A DNA stretch of 64,000 nucleotides from Globisporangium splendens (taxonomy: Eukaryota; Oomycota; Peronosporomycetes; Pythiales; Pythiaceae), in NCBI GenBank assembly GCA_006386115.1, contig VFIW01000008.1, positions 310,001-374,000 on the forward strand, in the 5' to 3' direction. The number at the start of each line of letters is the position of its first letter. Positions within the stretch are counted from its first letter, which is position 1. The position numbers and the translations under genes were made by a program. The notes below the pieces were generated by a model. It was given only the letters and a program-made list of their open reading frames with translations, did no database searches and was not told the origin of the DNA. This document shows positions 1-9,785 of the stretch, piece after piece.

Positions 1-1755
1 TTTGCGAGTTTGGCGCATTTATTTGGTCGACAAACCATTTATGGTGGAGACCGATCACAAGAGCTTGGAAACTATTCTGACTCAAAAGACCACAAACCGT
101 CGCATCGCGAGATGGTTTAACGAGCTCGCTGAGTTTCAGCCTCAGTTTTATGGATTGCGGGCAAAACTAATGGCATCGCAGATGCCTTGTCCAGACGTCC
201 AGACTTTGAACATAAAGCAGCTCAAGTGAGTCTGAAGGAATTGTTGAAAATAGTCCAAGACCGTGAAATTGTGGCTACTATTACCGCCATTCCAGTGGAA
301 ATGGAAGCCAAGAAGAAATATGCCTTTGACAAACGCATTCTTGACATAATGAATCGTTTAAACAATAGTGAAGAGGTCCGTAATTATACTCTTCACGAAG
401 GTCTTTTATTTTTTCGGACCAAAGAGGACAGTGAAGCCAGATTGGTCATTCCGGATGATGAAGATTTGAAAAACCGCGTGGTATACGAGAATCATGATGT
501 TGTCACAGCGGGACATCCCGGATATTTTAAGACCTATATTCATGTACAAAAGAAGTACTATTGGCCACGTATGCAGAAGTATATCCAACGCTACACAAAC
601 ACTTGTGAAAGTTGTCAGCGTATTAAGGTTCGGCAAGAGAAGCCGCCGGGATTGCTTCAACCCTTGGAGATTCCAAGTGGTAGATGGATTGATATTGGAA
701 TGGACTTCATGACAGCCCTTCCGATCACCAAACATGGCAACGATGCCATCATGGTCATTGTCGATAGACTTACGAAGAGAAGTAAGTTTATGTTGACGAA
801 GTCGACTGCAAGCGCAGAAGACACTGCTATCTTGTTCACAAAGCATTATGTGAAAGACCATGGTATTCCGAAATCGACAGTATCGGATCGAGACACCAAA
901 TTCACGTCAAAGTTTTGGACGGAGTTAATGAAGAGTTTGGGAACCAAACACAATTTGTCTTCCGCATTTAGACCTCAAACCGATGGTCAGACGGAACGGA
1001 CGAATAGGCTCATCGAAGACTATCTTCGCGGTGTTGTGAATCCGTCCCAGAATGATTGGGATGAATACTTATCGTTGGCAGAATTTGCTTACAATCGGCG
1101 AGTGCATTCAGCAATTGGAATGTCACCGTTTGAAGCTGACCTTGGATACAACCCCTATATGCCAGATGATGTTGCAAGGGATCCACAATTCACCAATTTG
1201 GTCAAATCTGCCAAAGACTTCGTTCTGAAGCAAGAAGCGTTTTTGAAAATGACTCAAGACGCAATGAGCGAAGCTCAAGAAAGAATGAAGCATTATTATG
1301 ACCGAAACAGGAACCACCAGGAGTTCCAAATCGGTGACGAAGTGCTGCTAAACGGCAAAAACTTGGATATTCGCCACAAAGGTTTTGCTCAAACCACAAA
1401 GCTGGCGCCAAGGTATATCGGACCTTACAAAATCATCCGTAAAGTCCATAAAGACTCTTATGAGTTATTGTTGCCGAAAGGACTTAAACTTCACCCAGTG
1501 TTCCATACGTCCCTTCTGAAGCCATATCAGAAAGATGATAAACGGACCCAAGAGGTGAGAAAGGTTATCCTAGCGGATGGTTCAGAGGGGCAGCTCGTCA
1601 AAGCTGTAATTGGCCACCGCAAAAGAAAAAACCATATGCAGTATAAGATTTGGTGGCTAGGAGAAACTAAAGAGCCCGCAACATGGGTGCCTATCGACAA
1701 CCTTAAACAGGTTCAAGGCCACATTGATCTGTACTGGGATGCTCAGAAGAAGTAA
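1..1755 (+). pseudogene. GyA-1 pol fragment: RNase H end, integrase, chromodomain-like tail
   Basis: Codes for the end of RNase H (ETDHKSLETIL), then integrase: an HHCC zinc-binding region with CESCQRIK near 600-630, the catalytic region with GMDFMTALP, VSDRDTKF and the ERTNRLIEDYL segment, and a chromodomain-like end (YKIWWLGETKEPATWVP). A one-base deletion near position 150, compared with the inverted copy at 26901-29732, shifts the RNase H frame out of the integrase frame, so the polyprotein is broken. The integrase part (from about 187) is otherwise open to its TAA stop and identical in protein sequence to the other copy. Known role of the family: reverse transcription and integration in cytoplasmic virus-like particles and nucleus. 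Confidence 0.9.
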
Positions 1756-1780
1756 AGCCGCTCTTCTTCAAAGGAGGTCA

Positions 1781-2188
1781 TGTGACACATGTCACTTCCA
1801 GCTGCTGGATTGCTGGGTAGTGACACGTTAGAGTGTTTAAAATGCGCGATTGTCCGCGCATATCAATGTGAACTCTGTGCATGTCAATGTCAATGTTGTT
1901 ATTGTTGACAAATGGATTGTCAATATGGTGGATATCTTATATCAGAAATTGGCGCATGTCAATATTGCGGAGAACTGACGCAAGGCGCATATCTGTGTAA
2001 GATTCATTGCCACCAAGTAACATACATTAGTTTATATTGAGTTTTATATACAGATCAAGATTCATAGCAGTACTGAGCAGTAGTAGTAAGAGTGAGTTTT
2101 TCTTCTTTCAGATTTTTGTAACTCTTATTCATTTCACTTTCAATTTTTCCTTCCAAGCATCAAGCCTTCCTCAAGATAAAGTGTTACA
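1781..2188 (+). repeat. GyA-1 3' LTR (408 bp)
   Basis: Starts TGTGACAC after a purine tract and ends GTGTTACA. It matches the LTR at 26468-26875 almost perfectly and the LTR at 38835-39243 with about six substitutions and one indel. It has a TATA-like stretch (TTTATATACAG near 2044) and several scattered TGTCAAT/GTCAATA short repeats. Confidence 0.92.
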
Positions 2189-2215
2189 CCCCCAGTTTTG
2201 GTTTTTGTCCCGATG
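2189..2215 (-). repeat. 27-bp LINE-B-like scrap between two LTRs
   Basis: About 21 of 23 bases at 2193-2215 match the LINE-B sequence at 40975-40997 (TTTTGTCCCGATG core). It separates the GyA-1 LTR from the GyB 5' LTR, so at least one of these elements once sat in a LINE-B copy. Confidence 0.5.
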
Positions 2216-2602
2216 TGTAATGGCGCCTCCCATTACATGGGTTCCCGGGTCAGGAGAGTGTGGGCTTTCTCCCACATGGGTTTTACCACCTCTTCCGAAC
2301 CCACCCACGTCGTACAGTTGGAGACACATTAATATGTGTCACTCATGAACACTGTACGTAGCCATTTGCATATTAGCCAATAAGACTAAGCCGTTAAGAT
2401 TTAATCCCATTGGATGATAGTCGGACTGGACATCCGATTATCTACCAATGAGAGACACCGTAGGTTTCAGTCACTACGATTGCATGTTAGCACTTTAACG
2501 TTTTAATTCACTTCTCAATTTGCACGGTAACGCGCAAAGCTCCCTTCCTTCCACCTGCGCTTCCTCAACGCACGTGTACGCCGTGTAACGAGTCCCGTTA
2601 CA
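2216..2602 (+). repeat. GyB 5' LTR (387 bp)
   Basis: TG...CA ends. The first 20 bases can fold on themselves (TGTAATGG with CCATTACA), and the last 19 form a second inverted repeat (TGTAACG with CGTTACA around a 5-base loop). A CCAAT-type motif lies near 2377. Confidence 0.93.
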
Positions 2603-2604
2603 CC

Positions 2605-2620
2605 TGGTAGCACTTTGTGG
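2605..2620 (+). other. GyB primer-binding site
   Basis: TGGTAGCACTTTGTGG lies two bases after the 5' LTR. The other two gypsy families here carry the same TGGTAGCAC start after their 5' LTRs. The first eight bases fit the 3' end of an initiator-Met-type tRNA (...UGCUACCA); the exact primer tRNA is inferred, not proven. Confidence 0.7.
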
Positions 2621-2652
2621 TCCGTCCAACCACAGAGCGGGAGCCATCAGTA

Positions 2653-3723
2653 ATGAGTACTGACGAAGAACCGATGGTGAATCTCGAACCCGCGGATACC
2701 GCGAGTGCGACGATCACCCGGGAGGATTGCCTCCACTTGAGTGGTCTCGAGTGGAGTGCCTTCCAACGGATGAGGACGATCATCGGCGAAAAGGCCGTGT
2801 TCGCCATCCTTGCCACCCTGTCGCAGGATCAACATCGCCTCACGGCGATCGGGTTCCTGCAGAAGGAGGCAGAAGACCGTGGAAGAGAAGCAACCCGCGC
2901 AGCTCCTGCGCAGGTACAGTTCCCACGACAAAAGCCTGTGAGGCTTGAAGTCGCGAAGTATGGCGGAGGAGACAATGAGCCTCTCCTCCGATGGTTCGTC
3001 GAAATCGATGCCGCCATTCGCTCCGGACAAATCTACGATCCGGAGCAACAGGTCGATTTCGCGATGTCCAAGCTCGCTGGGAGAGCCAAGAGCTGGGCAT
3101 TTGGTCGCCGAATGGCCGACCATGGTTGTTTCTCCACACTTTCGGAGTTTAAAGGCGACATCCGTGCCGCTTTTGAGCCACCAAAGTCGGAATTCCGTAC
3201 TCGCACGGAATTTCTCGAAATCCGACAGGATAAACGCGATCTCCACGCGTATATCCAGCATGCTCGATACTTGGTATCAAGTATCGTGTCTGAGCCAATC
3301 GACATGGCGACGCAAGTCGCCACGTTCATGAAAGGTTTGGTGGATGGTCCCGTCAAGACCTACCTGTTCCGGGAATACCCGGAAACGCTAGAGCAAGCAA
3401 TCGCTCTGGCATTGCAAGAAGAGTTTAGCGCGAAGCAAGCACGACTTCACGCGTTCCCTTACCGCGCCGCGCAGTTCAGGCACGCGAGACCTCCTCCACG
3501 TTACAGTGGATCCGAACCAATAGATCTCTCGTTGGTTCAAGCTTCGGCGGCTCCGAAGAGACCCGTCGACAAGCGCAAGCTGAGGTGCCACCGCTGCAAG
3601 AAACTGGGGCAATTTCAATACGAGTGCCGAGCGGCGCAGCCCGCTCCCCGCGTCCGAGACACACATCGGACGACTTCTTCGCGTCCAACGCGCGAAGAAT
3701 CAAAAAACGTCAACCACCAGTAG
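2653..3723 (+). CDS. gag: GyB Gag
   Basis: 356-residue capsid/nucleocapsid precursor. The ATG at 2653 is the first in frame after the primer-binding site. The central part has the retrotransposon gag look (FDP-like capsid region with GRAKSWAFGR and an FLEIRQDKRDLHAYIQHARYL segment). Near the C-terminus is a CCHC-type zinc knuckle, but its His is replaced by Gln (CHRCKKLGQFQYEC), so zinc binding in this copy is doubtful. The TAG stop at 3721-3723 lies 12 bases after a canonical A AAA AAC slippery heptamer and inside a hairpin, so Gag-Pol is expected to be made by -1 frameshifting. The pol frame overlaps the last about 140 bases. Confidence 0.9.
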   Translation: MSTDEEPMVNLEPADTASATITREDCLHLSGLEWSAFQRMRTIIGEKAVFAILATLSQDQHRLTAIGFLQKEAEDRGREATRAAPAQVQFPRQKPVRLEVAKYGGGDNEPLLRWFVEIDAAIRSGQIYDPEQQVDFAMSKLAGRAKSWAFGRRMADHGCFSTLSEFKGDIRAAFEPPKSEFRTRTEFLEIRQDKRDLHAYIQHARYLVSSIVSEPIDMATQVATFMKGLVDGPVKTYLFREYPETLEQAIALALQEEFSAKQARLHAFPYRAAQFRHARPPPRYSGSEPIDLSLVQASAAPKRPVDKRKLRCHRCKKLGQFQYECRAAQPAPRVRDTHRTTSSRPTREESKNVNHQ

Positions 3724-6700
3724 ACACGGGGCGCTCTACTGGCGAATATGCGTCTGGTGTGATCGTGGTGCACGAGACGCAAGCCCCCAGCGTGCATGAC
3801 GCGCGCTGCTGGACTACCACGACTGCGGAGGAGTCGAGAGATCGGCTCATCCAACTTGAGATAACCGTAGAGGGATTTACGACCCTTCTGCGGGGACTGC
3901 TAGACACGGGTGCGTCGAGCAACTTTGTTCGATCGCATGTCGCCCGTGCACTAACGAGAGTAATTTCGGAGGAGTCACATTCCTCCGACTCAAAGATTAC
4001 CGTGCGGTTGGCAACAGGTGCCACCGTCACGACGGAGAAACACGTGACACGGCTTCGTGTCACGCATGATGGACGCCAAATGGAAGGAGACTTCATTTGG
4101 CTGGATTTAGATGACAAGTTCGATACCATCCTTGGAATTCCATGGCTGAAGAAGTATCAGCCGATCATCGATTGGAATCAACAACCGATCAGTTATCCCG
4201 CTGCGAAGTGGAACAAGGCTAACCGCCCGTCGACGCGCAACGCGCTGGCGGTTAACGAACATGATGCAAGGGTGTGCGATGGCCCCCTTAGCACGATGCT
4301 CGATGGAGAAGCCGCCCGAAAGTCTAAAGGACAGACTTCGGTTGCTCATCGCTCTGTACTGAAGAGCGATGACGAAGGAAAGGTACCGCCAATGGAGACC
4401 TCTGATCAAGGCTCCTCGTGCGAAGTCATCAGTGTCATGGTTACTGATGAGGATGGATATCATATTCATGAGATGGCGTTAGAAGACCCTCCGAAGGACG
4501 CTTCGGAAGTGGTAACGCTACCCGTCATGAGCCAGAAACGGTTCATGAAAGAACTGCATCGAGGCACCCTCGAGCAGATATGTTACATTGCTCCTCAGGA
4601 ATCGAGCAATGCCGAGTCGGCAGTACAGAGACACCCACTCGATGAATGTTTCCTTGCGTCGTCATCAGTGATGGACACTGATGTGCTCGACGAGCCAACG
4701 AAGAAGGAACGATTTCAGGCTCAGGGATGGGAATCCCTGAAGGACAGTCCATTCTACGGACTGTTGAAGGAGCACGAAGACGTATTCCCAGAAGAAGTTC
4801 CCAGTCGTCTTCCGACAGACAAAGGAGTTCGGCATGAGATTGATCTCAAGCCGGGAACAAAGTACTGCGTCACGAGGCAATGGCCACTGCCTCGTGAACA
4901 AGTCAAGGTGATCGACGAGTTCTTTGAAGCTCGTCGTAAAGCGGGCCAAGTGCGCGAGTCGAATTCTCCGCACTGCAGCCCCACCTTCTGTGTGAAAAAG
5001 GCCACAGGAGGTTGGAGGATCGTGCATGCGTTCAACAAGTTGAATGCGGCAACAATCCCGGCGCAAACGCCGATACCTCGCAAAGATGTCATCATTGACA
5101 GCATGCAAGGTAGTACTATCTTTAGTACGATCGATTTGAGAGATGGGTTCTATCAAATCTTGATGCGTGAAAAGGATATCCCTTTCACAGCAGTCAGCAC
5201 CCCGAGCGGGATGCTGTGGGAGTGGCTCGTAATGCCACAGGGACTAACAAATGCTCCCGCCACGTTCAATAGATGCGTCACGCAACTATTACGTCCAGTG
5301 CGAGACTTCGCACCAAGCTATTTTGACGACGTGTTCATACACAGTCGTGCATCGGATGCTGCATCCGATGTGGAAGTGCACAAAGAGCACCTCCGACAGC
5401 TATTGGACTTGATGCGGAAGTACAAGCTGTACGCCAACACACAAAAGTGTATGTTTGGTGTTGATGAGATCCCCGTTCTCGGTTGCTTTGTCGGCAAGAA
5501 CGGAGTGCGTCCTGATCCCGAAAAGATCAAGGCGATCAACGACTGGCCCGTCCCAACAAGCCAAAAGGATCTTCGCAAGTTCCTCGGTTTGCGACGTATC
5601 TCCATAAGTACTCGCAGAACTATGCGGGTATCATCCGACCTCTTTCATCATTACTGAAGAAAGACGTCGATTGAAAATGGTCCGACGAATGTCAAGATGC
5701 ATTCGTCAAGGTGAAAAGCAGTCTCATGGAGGCTCCGGTTCTCGCGATCGCCGATCACGAGCGACCATTCTATGTGGTCTGTGATGCATCCGACTTTGCA
5801 ATCGGATGCGCGCTCATGCAGCGCGACGATGCAGATCGAGAACGCGTGATCTGCTATCAGTCGCGTCAGCTGAAGCCAGCGGAGCGCAATTATCCGGTTC
5901 ATGACAAGGAGTTGCTTGCCATGAAGTACGCTCTTGCGAAGTTCAGAGTGTATTTGCTCGGAAGTAAACGGTTCACCGTTTACACTGACCACGCTTCGCT
6001 GCGCACCGCAGTGGAGTCGCCACATCTGTCGCAAAGAATGGCCCGATGGCTTTCTTTCTTTGCGGAGTACGAGTTTGACGTCGAGTACAAACCCGGACGG
6101 TTCAACGTGATCGCGGATGCATTATCACGTCGCCCAGACTTTGAGTCGAAAGCAAACGACTCAAAGGAAGACCGTGTGATGGCAATCACACGGGAAAGCA
6201 CGCCGACATCGTCGCTTCTCGACGATATCAAAAGAGCGTATGCGACAGATAGCGACACCGGTCGACTTGTTGCCCACTTGTCAGACCCGTCTGATAAGTC
6301 GCTCAAGGCGTTGGATCTGGCTCAACGCGCTCGTCTACATCGTTACGAGATGCGCAACGATGTTCTCTACTACCGTATAGATGACAGCGACGAGCCACGC
6401 GCTGTCGTTCCAAACGACAGTGATCTTCGCAATCGTGTGCTCTTCGAGTACCACGATGCGCCTTTCCGCGGCCATCCAGGACGCGAGGAAACGTATCTCG
6501 CGCTTTCACGCGACTTCTATTGGTCCCACCAATGCAAGTGGGTCCGCAAATACGTACGCGCGTGCGAAGTGTGCCAGCGCGTAAAACCAGCACCGGTCAC
6601 CAACGCGCCGCTGCGATCTCTGCCAGTCCCAACGGACTGGTGGAAGTCAGTCTCGATGGACTTCATCTTCGGTCTTCCTGCTGACTCCAGCAAGAAGACT

Positions 6701-8053
6701 GGCATCCTCGTCATCGTGGATCGCTTCAGTAAGATGGTCCATCTCAGCGCTGTCCCTGCTAGCGTCACCGCAAAGCAGACGGCGCAGATATTCCTGGATT
6801 CTGTGTTTAGGTTACACGGAATGCCCACTGAAATCGTGTCGGACCGAGATCCACGATTCACAGCTGCCTTCTGGCAAGAGTTGTTCCGACTCTTGGGCAC
6901 TCAGCTCAAGATGTCGACAGCTGATCATCCGCAGACAGATGGTCAGACCGAGCGTGTAAATCGCACGCTCGAGGATATTCTGCGCAGCTATGCGCATTCA
7001 TTCACTCACTGGAGTGAATGTCTCCCTCTCGCAGAGTTTGCAATCAACAACTCTGTGCATGTCTCAACCGGGCACACGCCATTCTACGTGAACGCCCTCA
7101 GGCACCCACGTGTTCCGTCCATCCTCGGTGGGATGTCCCCTCCGTCGGTGACATCTCCCTTGAGTGGGGGAGGAGTCCGCGAAGCAGCTGCTTCGGAACA
7201 AGCGAAGAGCGCAGAGATCTCTCACCATCATGGGCAGGCAACTGCTCATGCGGCGATCGTCGACAAAGACATCGCTACAACAGTGTTGCAGCGGCAAGCT
7301 GTCATCCGCTTCGTCCGCGATTCAATCGCCGACGCAGTGGATGGTCAGAAAGAACAAGCGGACAAGTGTGGCCGCAAAAACACGAACGAGTTTCAACGAA
7401 ATTCGTTTGTTTTATTATCGACTGCTAACCTACCTAACAGAGTGGTGAGCAGTGACAGCAACAAGTTGCTGCCAAGATACATTGGCCCTTTCAAGGTCCC
7501 TGAAAGGATTGGGGACGCATACACGTTGGAGCTTCCTCCGACCATGCGTCTACACCCGACGTTCTACGTCGGGCGTCTCAAAGCGTCTCATCGCCACGAT
7601 GACTCGTTGGTCTCTTCCTCTTCAGGAGACCGTGGTCGCGAAGGATCCCAAGCACAAGCTTGTGATCAGCCTCGAGCCTCGAGAGCCGTCCCTCGAGCCG
7701 CTCGTGCTTCGCGATCATCTCGCTTAGCTCGGCCCGAAGCCGGAGAACCTCGTTCTCCCGCTCAGCGTACTTCAGCCGATCAAGAAGACGCTGATCGCTC
7801 TGAGGATGCGCCTCAGAGTCACGAGCAGATCTTCCCTCCTCCAGCTCCTCCGTTGCGAGACTCCGAGGGGAACCAACGCTGGATCGTGGAGAAGATACTT
7901 GCTCATCGCGATCGATCGTCGCGAGGGAAGAAGGAGCGCGTCTATCGCGTTCGTTGGCTTGGTTATCCGCCAGATCGAGATACCTGGGAACCGGCCGCGA
8001 TGCTCCAAGCCGATGTTCCTGGCTTGGCGCAGCAATACGAGAGTCGACGCTAA
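3585..8053 (+). pseudogene. pol: GyB Pol: protease, RT, RNase H, integrase, chromodomain (two lesions)
   Basis: Order of domains: aspartic protease (LLDTGASSNF, Asp at 3903), reverse transcriptase with YFDD near 5319-5330, RNase H (VVCDASDFAIG; TDHASLRT), integrase with its HHCC region (CEVCQRVK) near 6450-6590 and catalytic motifs SMDFIFGLP, VSDRDPRF and TERVNRTLED, and a C-terminal chromodomain (WIVEKILAHRD ... YRVRWLGYPPDRDTWEP). A one-base deletion near 5589 shifts the frame at the end of RT, and an in-frame TGA sits at 5672-5674; after that the frame is open to the TAA-type stop at 8053. Expression would need the -1 frameshift at 3702. The chromodomain suggests chromatin-directed integration. 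The last about 475 bases overlap the antisense ORF. Confidence 0.9.
3702..3742 (+). promoter_or_regulatory. Programmed -1 ribosomal frameshift signal, gag to pol
   Basis: The heptamer A AAA AAC (3702-3708) is correctly phased with the gag codons TCA AAA AAC. After an 8-base spacer comes a perfect 8-bp stem, CCAGTAGA (3717-3724) with TCTACTGG (3735-3742), around a 10-base loop. The gag stop codon is within the 5' arm. A slip of -1 leads directly into the open pol frame, read RQPPVDTGR onward. Heptamer, spacer and hairpin all fit the established -1 frameshift architecture; function is inferred. Confidence 0.8.
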
Positions 8054-9188
8054 TCGACTCTCGCTTCCACAACTCGCGGATTCGATCTTGCAATCCGCGA
8101 GGAAGCATCACGCTGTTGTAACCACGAAGGTGCTCCTCAGTCAACTGAGGATCATCGCTGGTGCAGATGCGGCAACCCCTCGGTGTGGTCTTGACTCCAC
8201 ACGGAACCCCAAGATCCACGCATTCCTCGTGGATCGCCAACAACTTTCCAACGGCATTGTGCCGGAGGAAATTACCCCGATTATCTCGCAATCGAGAGAT
8301 ACACTTCGCAGCGTCTTCGTTGAAATTCACAACGAAGGCACCCCACGCTTGCGAAAGGAACAGCGCTTGTTTCTCAGCGCTGTGAGACTTCTTTGACTTC
8401 GATCGACCATCAAAGTACCGCATCGAATGGAAAAGGTCGATGTAAAACTCCTCGCGCGCCTTGGGATGGAAGTTCTGTCGAAGGACGAAGTCATCATCCT
8501 TGATGGTACTAACATCGTACAGCGCGTGAGTTCCCCCATGCTTGGTGCCACGATGCACACGAACCCAATTGGGTTTGGGCGCCCATAAATGGCTCCAGCT
8601 TGAAGGGACGAAATCCATCCCTTCAGAAGGACCCGTCACCGGATCCTTCTCCTCCGCCGGAAAGGCAAGATAGCGTGGCAACTCGCTATTTCCCGATGAC
8701 GCAGTAACCTGCGCATCAGATTCGGATTCCACATCGAAGAGCAAGTCCTCGAGTGGATCGACAGCTTCCAGTTCACAATTGGACGCGTCCAGCGAGAGAA
8801 GGATATTTCTCGCTGCATTCACCAGGTCGGGATCAGCTGACGCTAATCCTTCCCGACCGAGATTTTCCATCGTGTTGGCAGATGCCGCGCTTTCCGACGC
8901 TCCGACGTCGGAAATGGCAACCGCCACGGTGGATCCGCTCGTTTCTCCGTGAGGAGATCCCTCCTCATGACGCTTCTTCCGCGTAGGCTCATTCAAGAGG
9001 GCCGCGGACGACGAACGTTTCGCTTCGTTTCGTTTGAGATTCGAACGGTCAACGGAAGAAGACTCGGCTTCTTCCTCCCGATCGTCACGCACGACATTCG
9101 TCGTGGTGCTACTCATTGGAGTGTTGCAAGGAGTCACCTCCTCGCTACTCGACTCGTAGTCAACAGCATCGCTGTCGATCGAAGACAT
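7578..9188 (-). CDS. GyB antisense ORF, coiled-coil protein of unknown function
   Basis: A 536-residue frame on the strand opposite to gag-pol. The first ATG is at 9188; the frame is open 84 bases further upstream without an ATG. The N-terminal part is acidic and Ser-rich (MSSIDSDAVDYESSSEE) with a basic patch (PTRKKRHEE). The middle is well structured in appearance (SWSHLWAPKPNWVRVHRG, FVVNFNEDAAKCISRL), with a Cys/His pair region (GCRICTSDD). The C-terminus is a heptad-like coiled coil (RENEVLRLRAELSEM onward). About 475 bases overlap the pol C-terminus, so the coiled coil is written opposite the linker and chromodomain. The frame is undamaged while pol has two lesions, which argues it is not merely a shadow. 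Other plant and oomycete gypsy elements carry antisense ORFs; I do not recognise this protein. Confidence 0.7.
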   Translation of the reverse strand: MSSIDSDAVDYESSSEEVTPCNTPMSSTTTNVVRDDREEEAESSSVDRSNLKRNEAKRSSSAALLNEPTRKKRHEEGSPHGETSGSTVAVAISDVGASESAASANTMENLGREGLASADPDLVNAARNILLSLDASNCELEAVDPLEDLLFDVESESDAQVTASSGNSELPRYLAFPAEEKDPVTGPSEGMDFVPSSWSHLWAPKPNWVRVHRGTKHGGTHALYDVSTIKDDDFVLRQNFHPKAREEFYIDLFHSMRYFDGRSKSKKSHSAEKQALFLSQAWGAFVVNFNEDAAKCISRLRDNRGNFLRHNAVGKLLAIHEECVDLGVPCGVKTTPRGCRICTSDDPQLTEEHLRGYNSVMLPRGLQDRIRELWKRESISVDSRIAAPSQEHRLGASRPVPRYLDLADNQANERDRRAPSSLATIDRDEQVSSPRSSVGSPRSLATEELEEGRSARDSEAHPQSDQRLLDRLKYAERENEVLRLRAELSEMIAKHERLEGRLSRLEADHKLVLGILRDHGLLKRKRPTSHRGDETL

Positions 9189-9398
9189 TTGTACGAGGTT
9201 CACCTCGCACAGCTTGCGGCGTCTGGAAAGCTCTCTGTTGGGCACGGCGCACACTGAGAACTGAGCCCGCAAGACTCAGTGCTCTGCCTTCTGTGACCAG
9301 TTCCTCCGAACACGGAAGAACACCAAAGAACACAGAAGAACGCAAGATGGATTGGTCGCGCGCGTTTCTACGTGACCAATCGCTTTACGGGGGGATGA
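9189..9398. other. GyB region between antisense ORF start and 3' LTR
   Basis: About 200 bases with tandem-like ACGGAAGAACACCAAAGAAC-type repeats at about 9310-9345, then a G-rich polypurine tract (about 9389-9398) just before the 3' LTR. Any promoter for the antisense ORF would have to be here or in the LTR. Confidence 0.6.
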
Positions 9399-9785
9399 TG
9401 TAATGGGGCCTCCCATTACATGGGTTCCCGGGTCAGGAGAGTGTGGGTTTTCTCCCACATGGGTTTTACCACCTCTTCCGAACCCACCCACGTCGTACAG
9501 TTGGAGACACATTAATATGTGTCACTCATGAACACTGTACGTAGCCATTTGCATATTAGCCAATAAGACTAAGCCGTTAAGATTTAATCCCATTGGATGA
9601 TAGTCGGACTGGACATCCGATTATCTACCAATGAGAGACACCGTAGGTTTCAGTCACTACGATTGCATGTTAGCACTTTAACGTTTTAATTCACTTCTCA
9701 ATTTGCACGGTAACGCGCAAAGCTCCCTTCCTTCCACCTGCGCTTCCTCAACGCACGTGTACGCCGTGTAACGAGTCCCGTTACA
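9399..9785 (+). repeat. GyB 3' LTR (387 bp)
   Basis: Two differences from the 5' LTR were seen, both in the first 60 bases. The tip TGTAATGGG pairs with TCCCATTACA a few bases on. The right neighbour is LINE-A RNase H sequence. Confidence 0.93.

Larger units (their letters stand above)
1..2188 (+). mobile_element. GyA-1: 3' part of a Ty3/gypsy LTR retrotransposon
   Basis: The window opens inside the RNase H part of pol and runs through integrase, a chromodomain-like tail, a purine-rich tract (about 1770-1779) and one LTR (1781-2188). The whole stretch matches, in inverted orientation, the 3' half of the GyA element at 26468-28657, including its LTR, with only a one-base deletion near 150 and one change at the LTR tip noticed by eye. 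The 5' half lies outside the window. The right flank (2189-2215) is a short piece resembling LINE-B, followed directly by the GyB LTR. Confidence 0.93.
2216..9785 (+). mobile_element. GyB: complete Ty3/gypsy retrotransposon with antisense ORF
   Basis: 7.57-kb element: 387-bp LTRs at 2216-2602 and 9399-9785 differing at only two positions seen by eye, a primer-binding site at 2605, gag, a -1 frameshift signal, pol (protease, RT, RNase H, integrase, chromodomain), a 536-codon ORF on the opposite strand between pol and the 3' LTR, and a polypurine tract just before 9399. The near-identical LTRs mean a recent insertion, yet pol carries a frameshift and a nonsense codon. Five-base flanks (CGATG left, CCTGG right) do not match; the left flank resembles LINE-B and the right is LINE-A. 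Confidence 0.93.

Noticed and set aside
406..861. Antisense frame opposite the GyA integrase (also 27795-28250)
   Set aside because: Seen twice only because the element is present twice; compositional shadow of integrase.
2647..3261. Antisense frame of about 200 codons inside GyB gag
   Set aside because: No ATG-promoter support or domain, and lies fully within gag; treated as a shadow, unlike the 536-codon antisense ORF which extends far beyond pol.
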